A stretch of 64,000 nt of DNA, from assembly GCF_043290135.1 (NCBI RefSeq), contig NC_134710.1:6523821-6587820 (forward strand), written 5' to 3'. Made by a program: the position numbers and the translations under genes. The stretch comes from Rhipicephalus microplus (lineage: Eukaryota > Arthropoda > Arachnida > Ixodida > Ixodidae). Shown here one piece after another: positions 36,100 through 46,939 of this stretch. Position 1 is the stretch's first letter; the number at the start of each line of letters is the position of its first letter. A model generated the notes under the pieces. The model saw only the letters and a program-made list of their open reading frames with translations, was not told where the DNA came from and made no database searches.

Positions 36100-39000
36100 C
36101 ATTCTATTTTTATGGTAGACGGGAAGAAAAAAATTTTGTAAGTTTTGCAGCGTTTTATATAGGGTCTGATACACTTTGCATGATTTAGTTTGAAAAAGCA
36201 CTGACAGGATGGTTTGAAGTAGTCGTTTTTATTAACAGCAAGCTTGTCATGATATAACGAGTACACGAATTTTAAAGAAGCAACGTGCCGGCTGTTTTCA
36301 AGTGTCTGTATGGCAGTGCGTTTGCGCAGAAGCGTCACACTGTAATTCCTGGAGTATCTAAAGTAGATGAAATGAGGCGCCTTGTTTTATATTGCCTTTA
36401 ACTTGTTGATGAGATGCTCTTGGCAGGGTTTCCATACATTTCTGTATTTGAGAATGGGGCGTACCAGATATTTATAGCATGATAGCTCAAGATTAAGGGG
36501 TGCTGTTGCAAGTTTTCTGCATAGAAACCACAGTTGTCTGAATGCTTTTTGACACGTGTTAGCGATGTGTGTATCCAATTTTACTTTACTCGTTAGTGTC
36601 ACCCCTAAATATTTGTACGATTCTTCCCGAGAACGTTTGACCCTATGAGGCTGTAAGTGAAGACTAGTGGCTTTTTCTTTCTTGTTACTGACATACAAGC
36701 TGCCTCGGCTACGTTAATTTGGGTTCCCCATTCATTTCAGAACTTGGCGAAAGTGACCAAAGATAACTTTAACTCAACCTGATCTACCTCTATTCGTATT
36801 GTTTTGTACATGACGCAGTTATCTGCAAATAATCTTACAGCAACGTCTTGTTCAACTTGAAGATGAATATTATCTACGTATATTAGGAATAAAGTAGGAC
36901 CTTACAAAGACCATTGGGGTACTCAAGAGAAAACTTTCAAACAATCTCATTCAGCACTGTTCACTCAATGAATTGTGTGTGGTCAAAAAGATATGCGCTT
37001 ACCCAGGATCGTGTCTGTTTCAATGCTCCTAAACAGGCGCTTACCTAGCATCTGTTTCAATGCAACTAAACTTGTTGATTAATTTACAGTGGATTACCTT
37101 GCCGAACGCTTTCGAAAAATTCATGAATTCAGCATCTACTTGTTGTCTAGATGAATCACTGCAGCAAAGTTGTGAACGGTTTCCAAAAGCTGTGTTGTTG
37201 TTGAAAGACCTTTGCGGAAACCATGTTGTTTACTGTCTAGTAAGTTGTTTTTTCAAGATATGTCATAATTGCTTTGTTAATAATGTGATCCACGTTTTTA
37301 CGAGAGCAGCTGGTTAATGATACGGTTTGTAATTGTTTACTTGTACTTTGCTCCTGCCTTTGTGGATGGGGATTATCTTTGCACGTAGTCATTTCACTAG
37401 AATGCTAGCAGTTTAAAGGATGCTTTGAAAATTCATTATTAAAAAGAGGCACTTGCTCTACGCAGCGCTTAGTAACTTATTTGGAATATTGTAGAGTCCA
37501 GGTGACTTTTTGACGTCCATTTGCAATAAAAGGTGTAGGATTCTCTGCCTTGAAAATTCTACTGCCGCCATCGTTCAATCGTGGACACGTGCTTCAACAT
37601 CTTCTGGAGGCCCTGATGTACGAGTGAAAACAGACTGCAAATATTCGTTGAACGCTTTCGAAATAGTGGGGCCATCATCTTCAAGTACGCTATTGATTTC
37701 TAACTGCTTCACATTTTTTGAGTCTTTGAAAGATAGTGGCAGAGTTCGCTTGATTTATCTGTCATGAAAGTCGTAAGTGTGGTGGCGAAAACATTGTCAA
37801 GCACACAGCTCATTTTCTGCTTTAGCTCAAGGGTTAAGCTACGCACTTCTTCAGGGAAGCATTTGCTTTTGCGCATACGCTTTAATTTTCTTTCTTTTTG
37901 TGTGTGTGTGTCAATAAGAATCTCTGATATCCAGGGTCTTCTGCGCTTTGTACGTTTTTAGTTTTGTAGGGAGAAATCTTTCTTTACAATGAACAATCGC
38001 TTCTTTGAATATCTGGGATTTAACATCTCAAAACTTTCACATGATTATGAGAGACGGCGTAGTGGAGAGTTTGGAAATTTTGACCATCTGGGGTTCTTTA
38101 ACGTGCATCCAAATCTGAGCACATGGGCCCACGGTATTTTCGTCTCCATCGAGAAAGCAGTCGCCGCAGCCGGGAATCGATTCCGTTATCGGCAGGTCAG
38201 CAGCCGAATACCTTAGCCACTAGACCACCGCAACGGGGAGCAATCGCTTTTTTTAAAGTCTGCAACAAATTCTCCACTGTACCACTTTTTTCCAAAACAA
38301 AAGTTGTCAGATAATGTTTCTAAGTAATGAATGATACTAACATCATCAGTTCTGTTATAAATTTGGAAGGGGACACGCGATCGAGAACACATACTTCTGA
38401 AACTAGGATGCAGTGTCAATATCAAAAGCATACGATCAGATATACCATCCTCTACTCTTAGTTCAGATGACAAAGTATGCGACACAAATACAAGATTCAA
38501 TACTTGTTTGCTGTTGGATACGCGTGGGCTGCTTCACATGCTAATCTAGAGAGAAACTATGACTTATATTGTGCAGAAATTCACAGCTGGATAATTCTTT
38601 TCCAGTTATTTGTAATGTGTGCTAGTTCATAGTAGGTCAATTAAAATCGCCAAATAAGAATATTTTGCTTCTATTTTAACACGTTTCCTAAGATAATCGT
38701 GAATTTGCGTCAGATATTCGTCAGGAGCATTAGGCTTTTGATGAATTGCACATATTATTGGGGAGGTATCCTTGCCTTTTATAGTGTACCCAACGCTTTT
38801 GTGAATATAAAAGCCTTTATCAGCTCCTTTCGATAGCCCACATTTCACAGTGATAGCCACACGACCCCTATGGTCATCATGGTCAAAACAAACAAGAGAC
38901 TAAGAGGGTGGAATGATTTCAGAGTCATGCATGCCAGAATGCAGCCAGGTTTCAATTAATATGAAAACGTCAGGACAGTACAGCATAAGCATGGGTTTAA

Positions 39001-39230
39001 GTTTACTGATCTTATTTACTGTGAATCGTACAATAGAACAAACCAACGACAATAAATACGCACTTGCACTCTGTGAAGTACGTTTTTCATTGCACTTCCC
39101 GGCATCTTAATAGCTAGGTCTATCAAGCAATACTCATGAATTTTCTGCTTCATTCCCACATATACCTGATCGTTTACTTTAACTTTGTCAAAAACAACAG
39201 TGACCTTATCACCCTTTTCCCGCTCAGCTG
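36100..39230 (-). pseudogene. Decayed CR1/Jockey-like LINE (endonuclease and RT remnants)
   Basis: Minus-strand fragments keep LINE order. 38860-38627 has endonuclease pieces (VAITVKCGL-like, then PIICAIHQKPNAPDEYLTQI). 38500-38240 is the endonuclease-RT linker. An RT catalytic box near 36830 reads FADN in place of YADD. 36698-36387 has EESYKYLGVTLTSKVKLDTH and LELSCYKYLVRPILKYRNVW ('yKYLGv-i---L-w--Hi', 'Y-tLVRPiLEY---vWdP'). It is interrupted by frameshifts, stops and a SINE at about 38010-38240. Confidence 0.85.
37994..38256 (-). mobile_element. Full-length Ruka SINE inserted in the LINE, with target-site duplication
   Basis: The reverse Ruka body runs from a decayed tail (GGGATTTAACATCTCAAAAC) through GGGGTTCTTTAACGTGCATC to the tRNA-like head (CCTTAGCCACTAGACCACCG). 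CAATCGCTTCTTTGAA (from 37994) recurs as CAATCGCTTTTTTTAAA (from 38241) at the far side. Confidence 0.88.
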
Positions 39231-40500
39231 TGGACTAACGCCAAAGCTTACTACGTGAAGCACGAACAGGTGCCGAGAAGTCTTCGGAAACAGATAAGTG
39301 ACTGCCTTTCAGCTTCAAACAGTTTCACTGAACAGCCATATATAGTAATATATAAAAAGTCAAGAGAGGACACACCCATAAGCCACTGGGACTGATTTGG
39401 TTTCGCAGTGCTCCAAACGGTCGTTGGACACGTTCACAGCGTCAGAGATAAAAGACCCCAGAAAAGGACGTTTCAAAAGCCATTTCCTTGAGATTGGAAA
39501 TATTGAACAGCCTCCGAGACCTCTGCTCGTCTCTGAGGTCTTACTTTATTTTTTTAACGTGTTTGCCTTCATCGATTAGCTTTGTGTGCGCTGCACCGCC
39601 AGTGCGGCGAGTACACGGTGCCAGTGTGTGTCTATGCACACATTTTAAATAAAATATAAGAATCGTTAGAGGATCGACAACATTGATTTCAAGTGATATT
39701 CTAGTTAATGTGTGAAAAATGTTGGCACGAAGAGATACGTTCTTTGCACTGCAAGACGTGGAAAAACAGCTGTCATATCATGAGTATGAATCACACTCAA
39801 GAAATAAACATATCGACAGCAATATAGGAAGATCCGCAGAACAGTAAAAATGCAATAAATGCAAACAAGTACACATACAGTGCACAACGCCACACGTCAG
39901 TAGTTGCCGCAGCACTTGACTCCGGCATGAACCGAAGAAAAAATAAAAATGTTGGCTACATTTTCTTTGCTGCCTTCGCAGAAATTTTCTACTACGCACT
40001 TTACAATATTCTTTCGCGAAAAAAAAAAACTGAAGCAGTTGCCGCAGCAAAAGCTTTGTAATTTTAAGTGACATGCAAGCTGTTCACAAGGCAGGAGTGT
40101 TTACTGAAAGATTACGCCCTAGCTTTAGCTAACAAACAGTTTTTCTAGATTCACAACTTCTTTTTTACTGAGCTCTTTGGAGCTTTAATCGGTTCGCCAA
40201 TGCCGCAGATAACAATACTATGCTTACCTGCACTTGTCAACATTTCACTTATGCAGTGAATTTGAACATATCTACCGGCACAAAAGAAACCTAACGACAC
40301 GAGTAGTGCCTCATTTTCTTCAGTCAAGAAACAATTTGATTTCAAGTGTGCTGCGTAGCATTCCGAAAGATGTTTTTTTTTTAGTTTACGTGAGAAGCAA
40401 TTCACGAATATCATACGCGAAATGAAAGGCACCAAGGAATCTCTCTGCACCGAACAGCAATATGCGAGAAATGTTAGTTTAAAGCTTCAGTGATGACTGC
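39231..40500. other. Gene-free intronic stretch
   Basis: A-rich tracts lie near 40019-40030 and a T run near 40372. No gene or known repeat. Confidence 0.45.
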
Positions 40501-40662
40501 AACATGCACTTTAAAAGCAGTGATGGCGTTCGTACCAAGCAGCAGCTAAGCAGAGGGGCAGACGAAACAAACGAAGACCACGACACACGCCGGCACGTTA
40601 TCGCACATTTTTTGTCGCGTCTCCCTGCTGTTGTCCGTTCTTCTTCATTGTCTTTGCAAAAG

Positions 40663-40790
40663 AACGACACAGAGACAGCACTCTTGCTGCGGGCCGGCTC
40701 TTCTATTCTGACCCTCTTTCTTCTCTTCCTTCCTCTTTACCTCTATTGCCTGCAAGCCATGGCCCCACTGTTCACTACACTCGGCCACAC
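40663..40790 (+). repeat. Direct repeat flanking the second Gypsy element, copy 1
   Basis: GAGACAGCACTCTTGCTGCG, TTCTATTCTGACCCTC and CCATGGCCCCACTGTTCACT match 49490-49608 in the same orientation. As a direct repeat on the 3' side of a minus-strand Gypsy element, it may belong to the 3' LTR. LTR edges are not defined. Confidence 0.5.
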
Positions 40791-41639
40791 CGCAGCTGGT
40801 CTACCCCTGCAAGAAATGCATGTTGGCCAACGTCACTTTTGTTGACGGACGTAGTTCATAATTCGCAACACATGCACAGCAAAGTTGTTTCCTTTTTTTG
40901 TTGTCCTCGCGAGAATCAGGTGCCGTGGACAACACTCACCAAGTGCTGTGTCATGGGCGCCCAGAAATAACGAAAGCACCTTCATACTTTGGGCACACCT
41001 TGTTTGTGGACGTCGATGCACCTCTCTGCAGCCACACCTCGTCGCCTATAATAAATTTCGGCACCGGACGACGGCGGTGGTCGTAGGACCGTCTTGGTAC
41101 CTATTGAGCACGTATCATTTTCCTGTGAGCATCAGCTTGGATGTCGTGACAGGGCGTCAGGTGTGCAATGGAGCTTCCAACTTTCACGGGCGTCTCCAAC
41201 CCGCATGTATCATTCAGCTGCGGTAGCTGGCCGTAAACAATCTCATAAGGTCAGGTTACTGCAGAGCTGTGCGCAACCGTATGCAGCCTCTTGGAGATGT
41301 TGGTCATCCCAGTCAGCTTCTCCTCTTTTGCGGGTTTTACAATACGGCGCGAGCCGAGCCAGGATACTCTGGTTCGACCTTTCGCTCAGTCTGTTCGCTA
41401 GCAAATGATATGCCGACGAAAAATGATGCTCAACTCCTGCTTGCTGTAGGCATTTGTGGAGCTCCTGGCTCCAGAAGGTGGTGGACCAGTCAGAGATCAA
41501 CTTTTTGGGAAGACCATGTCGCCATTTAAAGTGATCCGTCAATAATCAGACGAAGTATTAAGGAGCAAGCGAGGTTCCGCCATGACCTCTCTGAAATTCG
41601 ACTAATCTACCGCGAGTATAAAAAATTTGGCCCCGTATC

Positions 41640-42120
41640 TGCACGTTTCACTGCAAATGTAGCCGAAAGACAATAGTCTTGCGCCTGGAGAAAGTCAACA
41701 AAACGTTTATTTGATGTTCTGCGTGAGAAAATCGGTGAATTGTATTCTGGAGGGACTGCGTTAAAGTGCCTCGATGCGTGCAGCGAAGGCGAACGAGCGA
41801 ATCGAGGCACGTGATACACAAGCATACGGGCACGACAGACACGAACAGTTATCTCCGAAATCGAAGGAAGGCGTGCGCCTCTGTTTTGAAGGCGATAAAT
41901 TGTAGAACGCAAACCAACAGGCAAGTGCCACCACCACGTCGTCTTTTCAAAGCATTTGGGAACCCTTGCCTTTTTATGCATAGCGTTGCATTGTCAGCGC
42001 AGCGTGATAAACGCAATGGTCCTTAGGATTACTTATGTATGTCTTCTCTAGTATAAAGACACACAAACAGAATATTACCGTGTTGTGATTGTGCCTCAGA
42101 TATGCGCAATAATTGCTTTC
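41640..42120 (+). repeat. Family-A core inside the second Gypsy element
   Basis: It aligns over its length with 26215-26660. Shared phrases are CGTATCTGCACGTTTCACTG (first copy CGGATCTGCATGTTACATTG), TTTATTTGATGTTCTG, GAAGGAAGGCGTGCGC and CTCTAGTATAAAG-CACACA. It lacks the 180-bp arms seen at 26 kb. It lies where RNase H and the N-terminal IN should be. Confidence 0.75.
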
Positions 42121-42500
42121 GCAACCATCGAAGTACTTCATCGTGGTTTTTCAGATGTTGTCATTCTGTTTCCCCAATTACTAGAATGTCGTCGAGGTAA
42201 ATGACACAGGCATAGTTTATCAGTGTGCCCAAAACTATGTTCATTGCGCGCTGAAACGTACTTGGGGCCGTTCGCAGACCGAAAAGCACTCGGTTGAATT
42301 CGTGTACGCCAGATGGTGTCCAGAAGGCTATTTTAAACTTATCTTCTTCAGCAATATTTATCTGCTAGTACCCTGACTTTTCATCTAGTGACGAAAAAAG
42401 CCTGGCATTTCGTACAGCGTCAACAGCATCGTAAATGCGTGGCAGTGGGTACGAGTCTGGCATTGTGTGTTTGTTAAACTCCTGGTAGTGCACATAGATC

Positions 42501-42572
42501 GCGGCGATGGCGTAGTGGTTAGAGCATCCGCCTCGCATGCAAGAGGTCCGTGGTTCAAATCCCGGTGCCGCG
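42501..42572 (+). promoter_or_regulatory. tRNA-like head with Pol III A and B boxes at the LINE 5' end
   Basis: TGGCGTAGTGG fits the A-box consensus TRGYNNARNGG at every position, and GGTTCAAATCC fits the B box. CGCGGC (42500-42505) pairs with GCCGCG (42567-42572) as an acceptor-like stem. A CGCATGC in the anticodon region resembles tRNA-Ala(CGC), but the anticodon stem is imperfect, so it is not a functional tRNA gene. Its position directly after the target-site duplication shows that it was mobilised as part of the LINE. Confidence 0.7.
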
Positions 42573-42689
42573 CAATTCCCAACCAGATTTAAAAGAAAAT
42601 CCGCGTGTTGATGGAACTGCATTAAGAGGCCTGGGGTGCGGCCTCACCGGTAACCACCGCCGGGAACGCACTCCCTCACCAGAGAAGGA

Positions 42690-44177
42690 TTGGCCACCCT
42701 GGTGCAGTATCTGGCCACTACCTCCCACATGCATACGTCAAATAACTCACGGCCCTCAGTCCCCAGCAGCTGCGAAGCAACTGGTCAGATCTGCAACGCA
42801 GCAGAGGGTGCTAAGAATCTCTGGATCCGGACAGGCTGCCATTGGAACCTGAACTTGGCAACATTTAACGCTAGAACCTTATCTAGTGAAGGAAGCCTAG
42901 CTGTACTATTCGAGGAGCTAGAGGGTGTTAAATGGGATATAATAGGGCTCAGGGAGGTTAGGAGGACAGATGAGGCCTATACTGTGCTACAGAATGGGCA
43001 CGTCCTTTGCTATCGGGGCTTGGCAGACAGAAGAGAACTGGGAGTGGGGTTACTAATTCACAGAAACATAGCTGGCAACATAGAGGAATACTATAGCATT
43101 AATGAAAGGGTGGTAGGTATTGTAATTAAACTGAATAAAAGATACAAGATGAAGGTAGTACAGGCTTACGCGCCTACATCCAGCCATGATGACGCTTCAG
43201 TTGAAAGCTTCTATGAAGACGTGGAATCGGCAATGAGTAAGGTAAAAACACAGTATACTATAGTGATGGGCGACTTTATTGCAAACGTAGGGAAGAAGCA
43301 GGCTGGACACCAGGCAGTAGGAGATTATGGCATCGGCACTAGAAACGCCAGAGGAGAGCTACTAGTGGAATTTGCAGAACGAAATAATTTGCGGATTTTG
43401 AATACCTTCTACCGAAAACTAGAAAACCGCAAGTGGACACGGAGGAGCCCTAATGGCGAAAATAAGAACGAAATAGACTTTATGATGACTGCTCCCCCAG
43501 GAATCGTGAAGGATGTGGAAGTGCTTGGCAAGGTAAGATGCAGTGACCATAGAATGGTACGGTCTCGAATTCGCCTATACTTGAAGAAGGAACGACAGAA
43601 ACTGATACGCAAGAAGCCAATCAATGGGCTAGCACTGAGAGGGAAAGTAGAGGAATTCAGAGTGTCGCTGCAGAACAGGTACTCGGCTCTTAGTGAGGAA
43701 ACCAACCTTAGCGTAGATACAATGAATGATAATCTGACGAGTATCATTACGGAGTGTGCAGTGGAAGTTGGAGGCAGGGTAGTTAGACAGGACACTGGCA
43801 AGCTTTCCCAGGAAACGAAGAACCTACTTAAGAAGCGTCAAATCATGAAAGTTTCAAGTACAACAGACAAAATAGAACTGGCAGAGCTTTCGAAGTTGAC
43901 TAATAGGCGTAAGGTATGCGATGTAAGAAGGTATAACATGGAGAGAATTGAACATGCTCTGAAAAACGGAGGAAGCGTCAAAGCAGTGAAGAGGAAACTT
44001 GGGATAGGCAAAAGTCGGATGTATGCACTAAGGGACAAAGAAGGCAAAATAACTACCAATATGGATAGGATAGTTAAAATAGCGGAGGAGTTTGACAGAG
44101 ATCTGTACAGTAGCCGAGAAAACCACGACCTTAATACTAAAGAACTAGAAGTAACCCAGATGACACCCCACCAGTAA
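42690..44177 (+). pseudogene. RTE LINE: endonuclease and N-terminal RT region
   Basis: The 495-codon frame carries an AP-endonuclease-like (EEP) domain. LATFNARTLSSEG holds the first catalytic Asn. WDIIGLREVRR holds the Glu, QAYAPTSS the next motif, and NEIDFMM then CSDHRMV the terminal D-H. The usual GDFNA motif reads GDFIA, a change of an expected catalytic Asn. A one-base deletion near 44163 ends the frame with TAA just before the RT, which continues at 44177 in another frame. Confidence 0.9.
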
Positions 44178-44975
44178 TGATAGAAGTAGTCAGAAAAGCT
44201 TTGGAGAGCTTGCAAAGAGGCAAAGCTGCTGGTGAGGATCAGGTAACATCAGACCTGCTGAAAGATGGAGGACAGATTGTGTTAGAAAAACTAGCCACCC
44301 TGTTTACGAGGTGTCTCCTGACGGGAATGGTACCAGAGTCTTGGAAGAACGCTAACATCATCTTAATACATCAGAAAGGAGATGACAAGGACTTGAAGAA
44401 TTACAGGCCGATCAGCTTGCTCTCTGTAGTATACAAGCTATTTACAAAGGTAATTGCTAACAGAGTAAAGAAAACATTAGAATTCAATCAACCAAAGGAA
44501 CAAGCAGGATTTAGAACAGGCTACTCAACAATTGACCACATTCATACTATCAATCAGGTAATAGAGAAATGCTCAGAGTATAACCAACCACTATACATAG
44601 CCTTCATAGATTACGAGAAGGCGTTTGATTCAGTAGAAATATCAGCCGTCATGCAGACACTGCGGAATCAGGGCGTAGATGAAGTAAATATAAACATTCT
44701 GGAAGAAATCTACAGGGGATCAACTGCTACCATAGTGCTTCATAAAGAAAGCAACAGAATGCCAATCAAGAAGGGTGTAAGGCAGGGGGACACAATCTCC
44801 CCAATGCTATTTACCACGTGCTTACAGGGGGTTTTCAGAAGCCTAGAATGGGAACAGTTAGGGATAAGAGTTAATGGAGAATACCTTAGTAACTTGCGCT
44901 TCACCGATGACATTGCATTGCTGAGTAACTCAGGGGACGAATTGCAACTCATGATTACGGAGTTAGACAAAAATG
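44177..44975 (+). pseudogene. RTE LINE: reverse transcriptase domain
   Basis: It contains LQRGKAAGEDQVTSDLLKDG, NYRPISLLSVVYKLFTKVIA, QAGFRTGYSTIDHI, FIDYEKAFDSVE and GVRQGDTISPMLFTTCLQGV. The catalytic box reads FTDD instead of FADD (…LRFTDDIALLS). These are RTE-clade fingers and palm in full order. The frame runs to about 44975, where an internal deletion removes the thumb and connection. Confidence 0.93.
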
Positions 44976-45287
44976 GTAGGTGTAACCTTAAGAGACAAGA
45001 AGAGAGCAGAGTGGATTAGGGAACAAACGGGGGTTAAGGATACCATAGCTGAAATCAAGAAGAAGAAATGGACATGGGCAGGGCATGTAGCGCGTAGACA
45101 GGATAACCGCTGGTCATTAAGGGTAACTGACTGGATTCCCAGAGAAGGGAAGCGGGTTAGGGGGAGACAGAAGGTTAGGTGGGCAGATGAGATTAAGAAG
45201 TTTGCGGGTATAAATTGGCAGCAGCAAGCACAGGACCGGGTTAACTGGCGGAACATGGGAGAGGCCTTTGTCCTGCAGTGGACGTAG
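44976..45287 (+). pseudogene. RTE LINE: C-terminal region after internal deletion
   Basis: The frame shift at the deletion leads to KRAEWIREQTGVKD, KKWTWAGHVARRQDNRW and RVRGRQKVRWADEIKKFAG, ending with NMGEAFVLQWT and TAG. This is the standard RTE tail ('W-GHvaRm-D-RW---v--W-P---kR-rGRp--RW-Dei', 'W---geayv-qWt'). Confidence 0.92.
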
Positions 45288-46939
45288 TCAGGCTGATGAT
45301 GATGATGAGTGCACATAGAGTTGGAGACTGCCGTTCTTTTTGTGGACTAAAACGACATGCACTGCCCATGGGCTACAAGACGGCCTGATAATGTTAGCGG
45401 CCAGCATTCCCTGCAACTGTTGCTTAATTACAGTCGGCTTTCATTCGGCGTATCTACGCAACGGTACAGATGCCGGCGGATGCTTATCGGTCAATGTGGT
45501 GTTGTAGCACGCTGGTTCCGGAAAGCTGATTAGTAAACTCGGCGAAGAGCGATGCGTACCTTTCGAGTAAAGCGCGAAGTGTAATTGGAGTTGTCAGCTA
45601 TTCTCGGGGTTGGGCCGAAGGCGTACTCGGAGGGGCTGGTGCCGCATTTGGAGCCACCGAACAAAGGCTGATGCTACTACCTTCCACTGTAACGCCCACT
45701 TAGCCAGAGAGCAAGTAGTCAAACCCTAAAACCATGTCTTCCGGCAAGTCTTCGAAGGCGGGCACTAAGCACAAAGACTTGGAGCCAGCCTTGGTTTGGA
45801 GCTGCAGGTTTTGGGGCGCCGACCGGTATTGCGTCACTGCTAAGGCCCCGCCGAGGTGGCTCAGCCCAAAACTGGAGATCTTCGCGAGCTTGGCGTCTAA
45901 GCAACGCAGTACGCTGGGCTTCCCGTGTCGACGAGAGCCGTTAGTTGTTTGATGTCGTCCACATGGACTTGAACTGTCGGAATTGGTCGCGTCTGGAATT
46001 GAATGGATTGACGGAGCACTTGCGGGCAGCCCTTGTAGCCGTACCCCTAGCGCCCGCACGAAAAGCGTGCGCGGTGCGCAGTCACGGTTACCTGTGGGGA
46101 GACGGCAGGAATATGGCACCTAGCAGTTTCCTGCAACTCTGCTGCCTGTCGAAAAAAGCATGGATGTCCTTCTGGGCTGTCTGCACAGACAGTATGACCA
46201 CGTGCGTCTGGTCGTAAAGCCCATCGATGACGTACTGTCGTGGGGTCGGGGAGGGCCAGGCCATGTCGAAAGTTTCTAAGAGGTGTAATTTGTCGCTGGT
46301 GTATGCGGCAAAGTCTTCATTTGAAGCTTGCCTGAGCGAGGGCAGCTCCATGAAGCGAGCATCATAGGCTCCCGGCATTGGTGCAAATGTGGGCGTGAGG
46401 GCCGCGCTCTGAGTTTCCTATGAGGAGTACTAGCTTACAATGCCAGGCTTGCACAGCTCCGCAGAGGCGTTCTTCCAAGACGAATTTTGTGGTATACTCT
46501 GACCGAAACTACTTCACGGTGATTGTGTCAACGGTTGCAACCCGGGTGGCGGGATTGTCTTGAAAGCCGTCAAGTTCCGAAATGGCAATCTCCGAGAGTG
46601 GCACATGTGCAGCGCTTGTACACCCAACGAGGTTTTTTGAGTCAACACGTTGAAAAATCGGGCCATGGTTGCGTCACAATTCTGTGGTTGAGCCGCCGTA
46701 GAGGCCTAGACACTGTCCTTGGAAAGTAGTGGCTGCGAGCCTGGAATCACTCGTCCACTTCGACGGGGGATTGAAGCAGGAGGAGTAACATTTTCGGATG
46801 GCTCTGCGGTTCGTGACTGCGGGATTGTAAAAGAATGACACAGAGCAGTGTTGTGGGATGGGCACCTTCGTTTCACTCCAAATATATTCCGGAGAATTGC
46901 GACTTGCCACAACTCCATTCCTTTTAATTCCTCGGAATG

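Larger units (their letters stand above)
42488..45319 (+). mobile_element. RTE-type LINE with tRNA-like 5' head, nested in Gypsy, 11-bp target-site duplication
   Basis: GTGCACATAGA occurs exactly at 42488-42498 and 45309-45319. The body between them starts with a tRNA-like sequence (42501-42572), then a short leader, an endonuclease/RT coding region in three frame-broken parts, and a (TGA)n 3' end (45292-45308). The insertion splits the RT frame of the minus-strand Gypsy element, whose frame is continuous if the insert and one duplication are ignored. It is therefore younger than that element. Confidence 0.93.
40860..46930 (-). pseudogene. Second Ty3/Gypsy element, interrupted by an RTE LINE and a family-A repeat
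   Basis: Minus-strand order: Gag-like sequence about 46910-46088 (with LPSLRQASNEDFAAYTSDKL), protease-linker region 46119-45700, and the RT N-terminal region ending at 45320 (a CSPWAVHVVLVHKKNG segment). The RTE insertion follows. RT then resumes at 42487 (SYPLPRIYDAVDAV, LFSSLDEKSGY) and on to a YLDD box near 42200. A family-A repeat occupies 41640-42120. Integrase pieces lie at 41542-41243 (KWRHGLPKKLISDWSTTFWS). RNase H and the IN zinc finger are missing. Many stops. Confidence 0.85.

Noticed and set aside
42501..42572. tRNA-Ala(CGC) gene
   Set aside because: The A and B boxes and one stem fit, but the anticodon stem does not pair, and the sequence is the 5' head of a transposed LINE.
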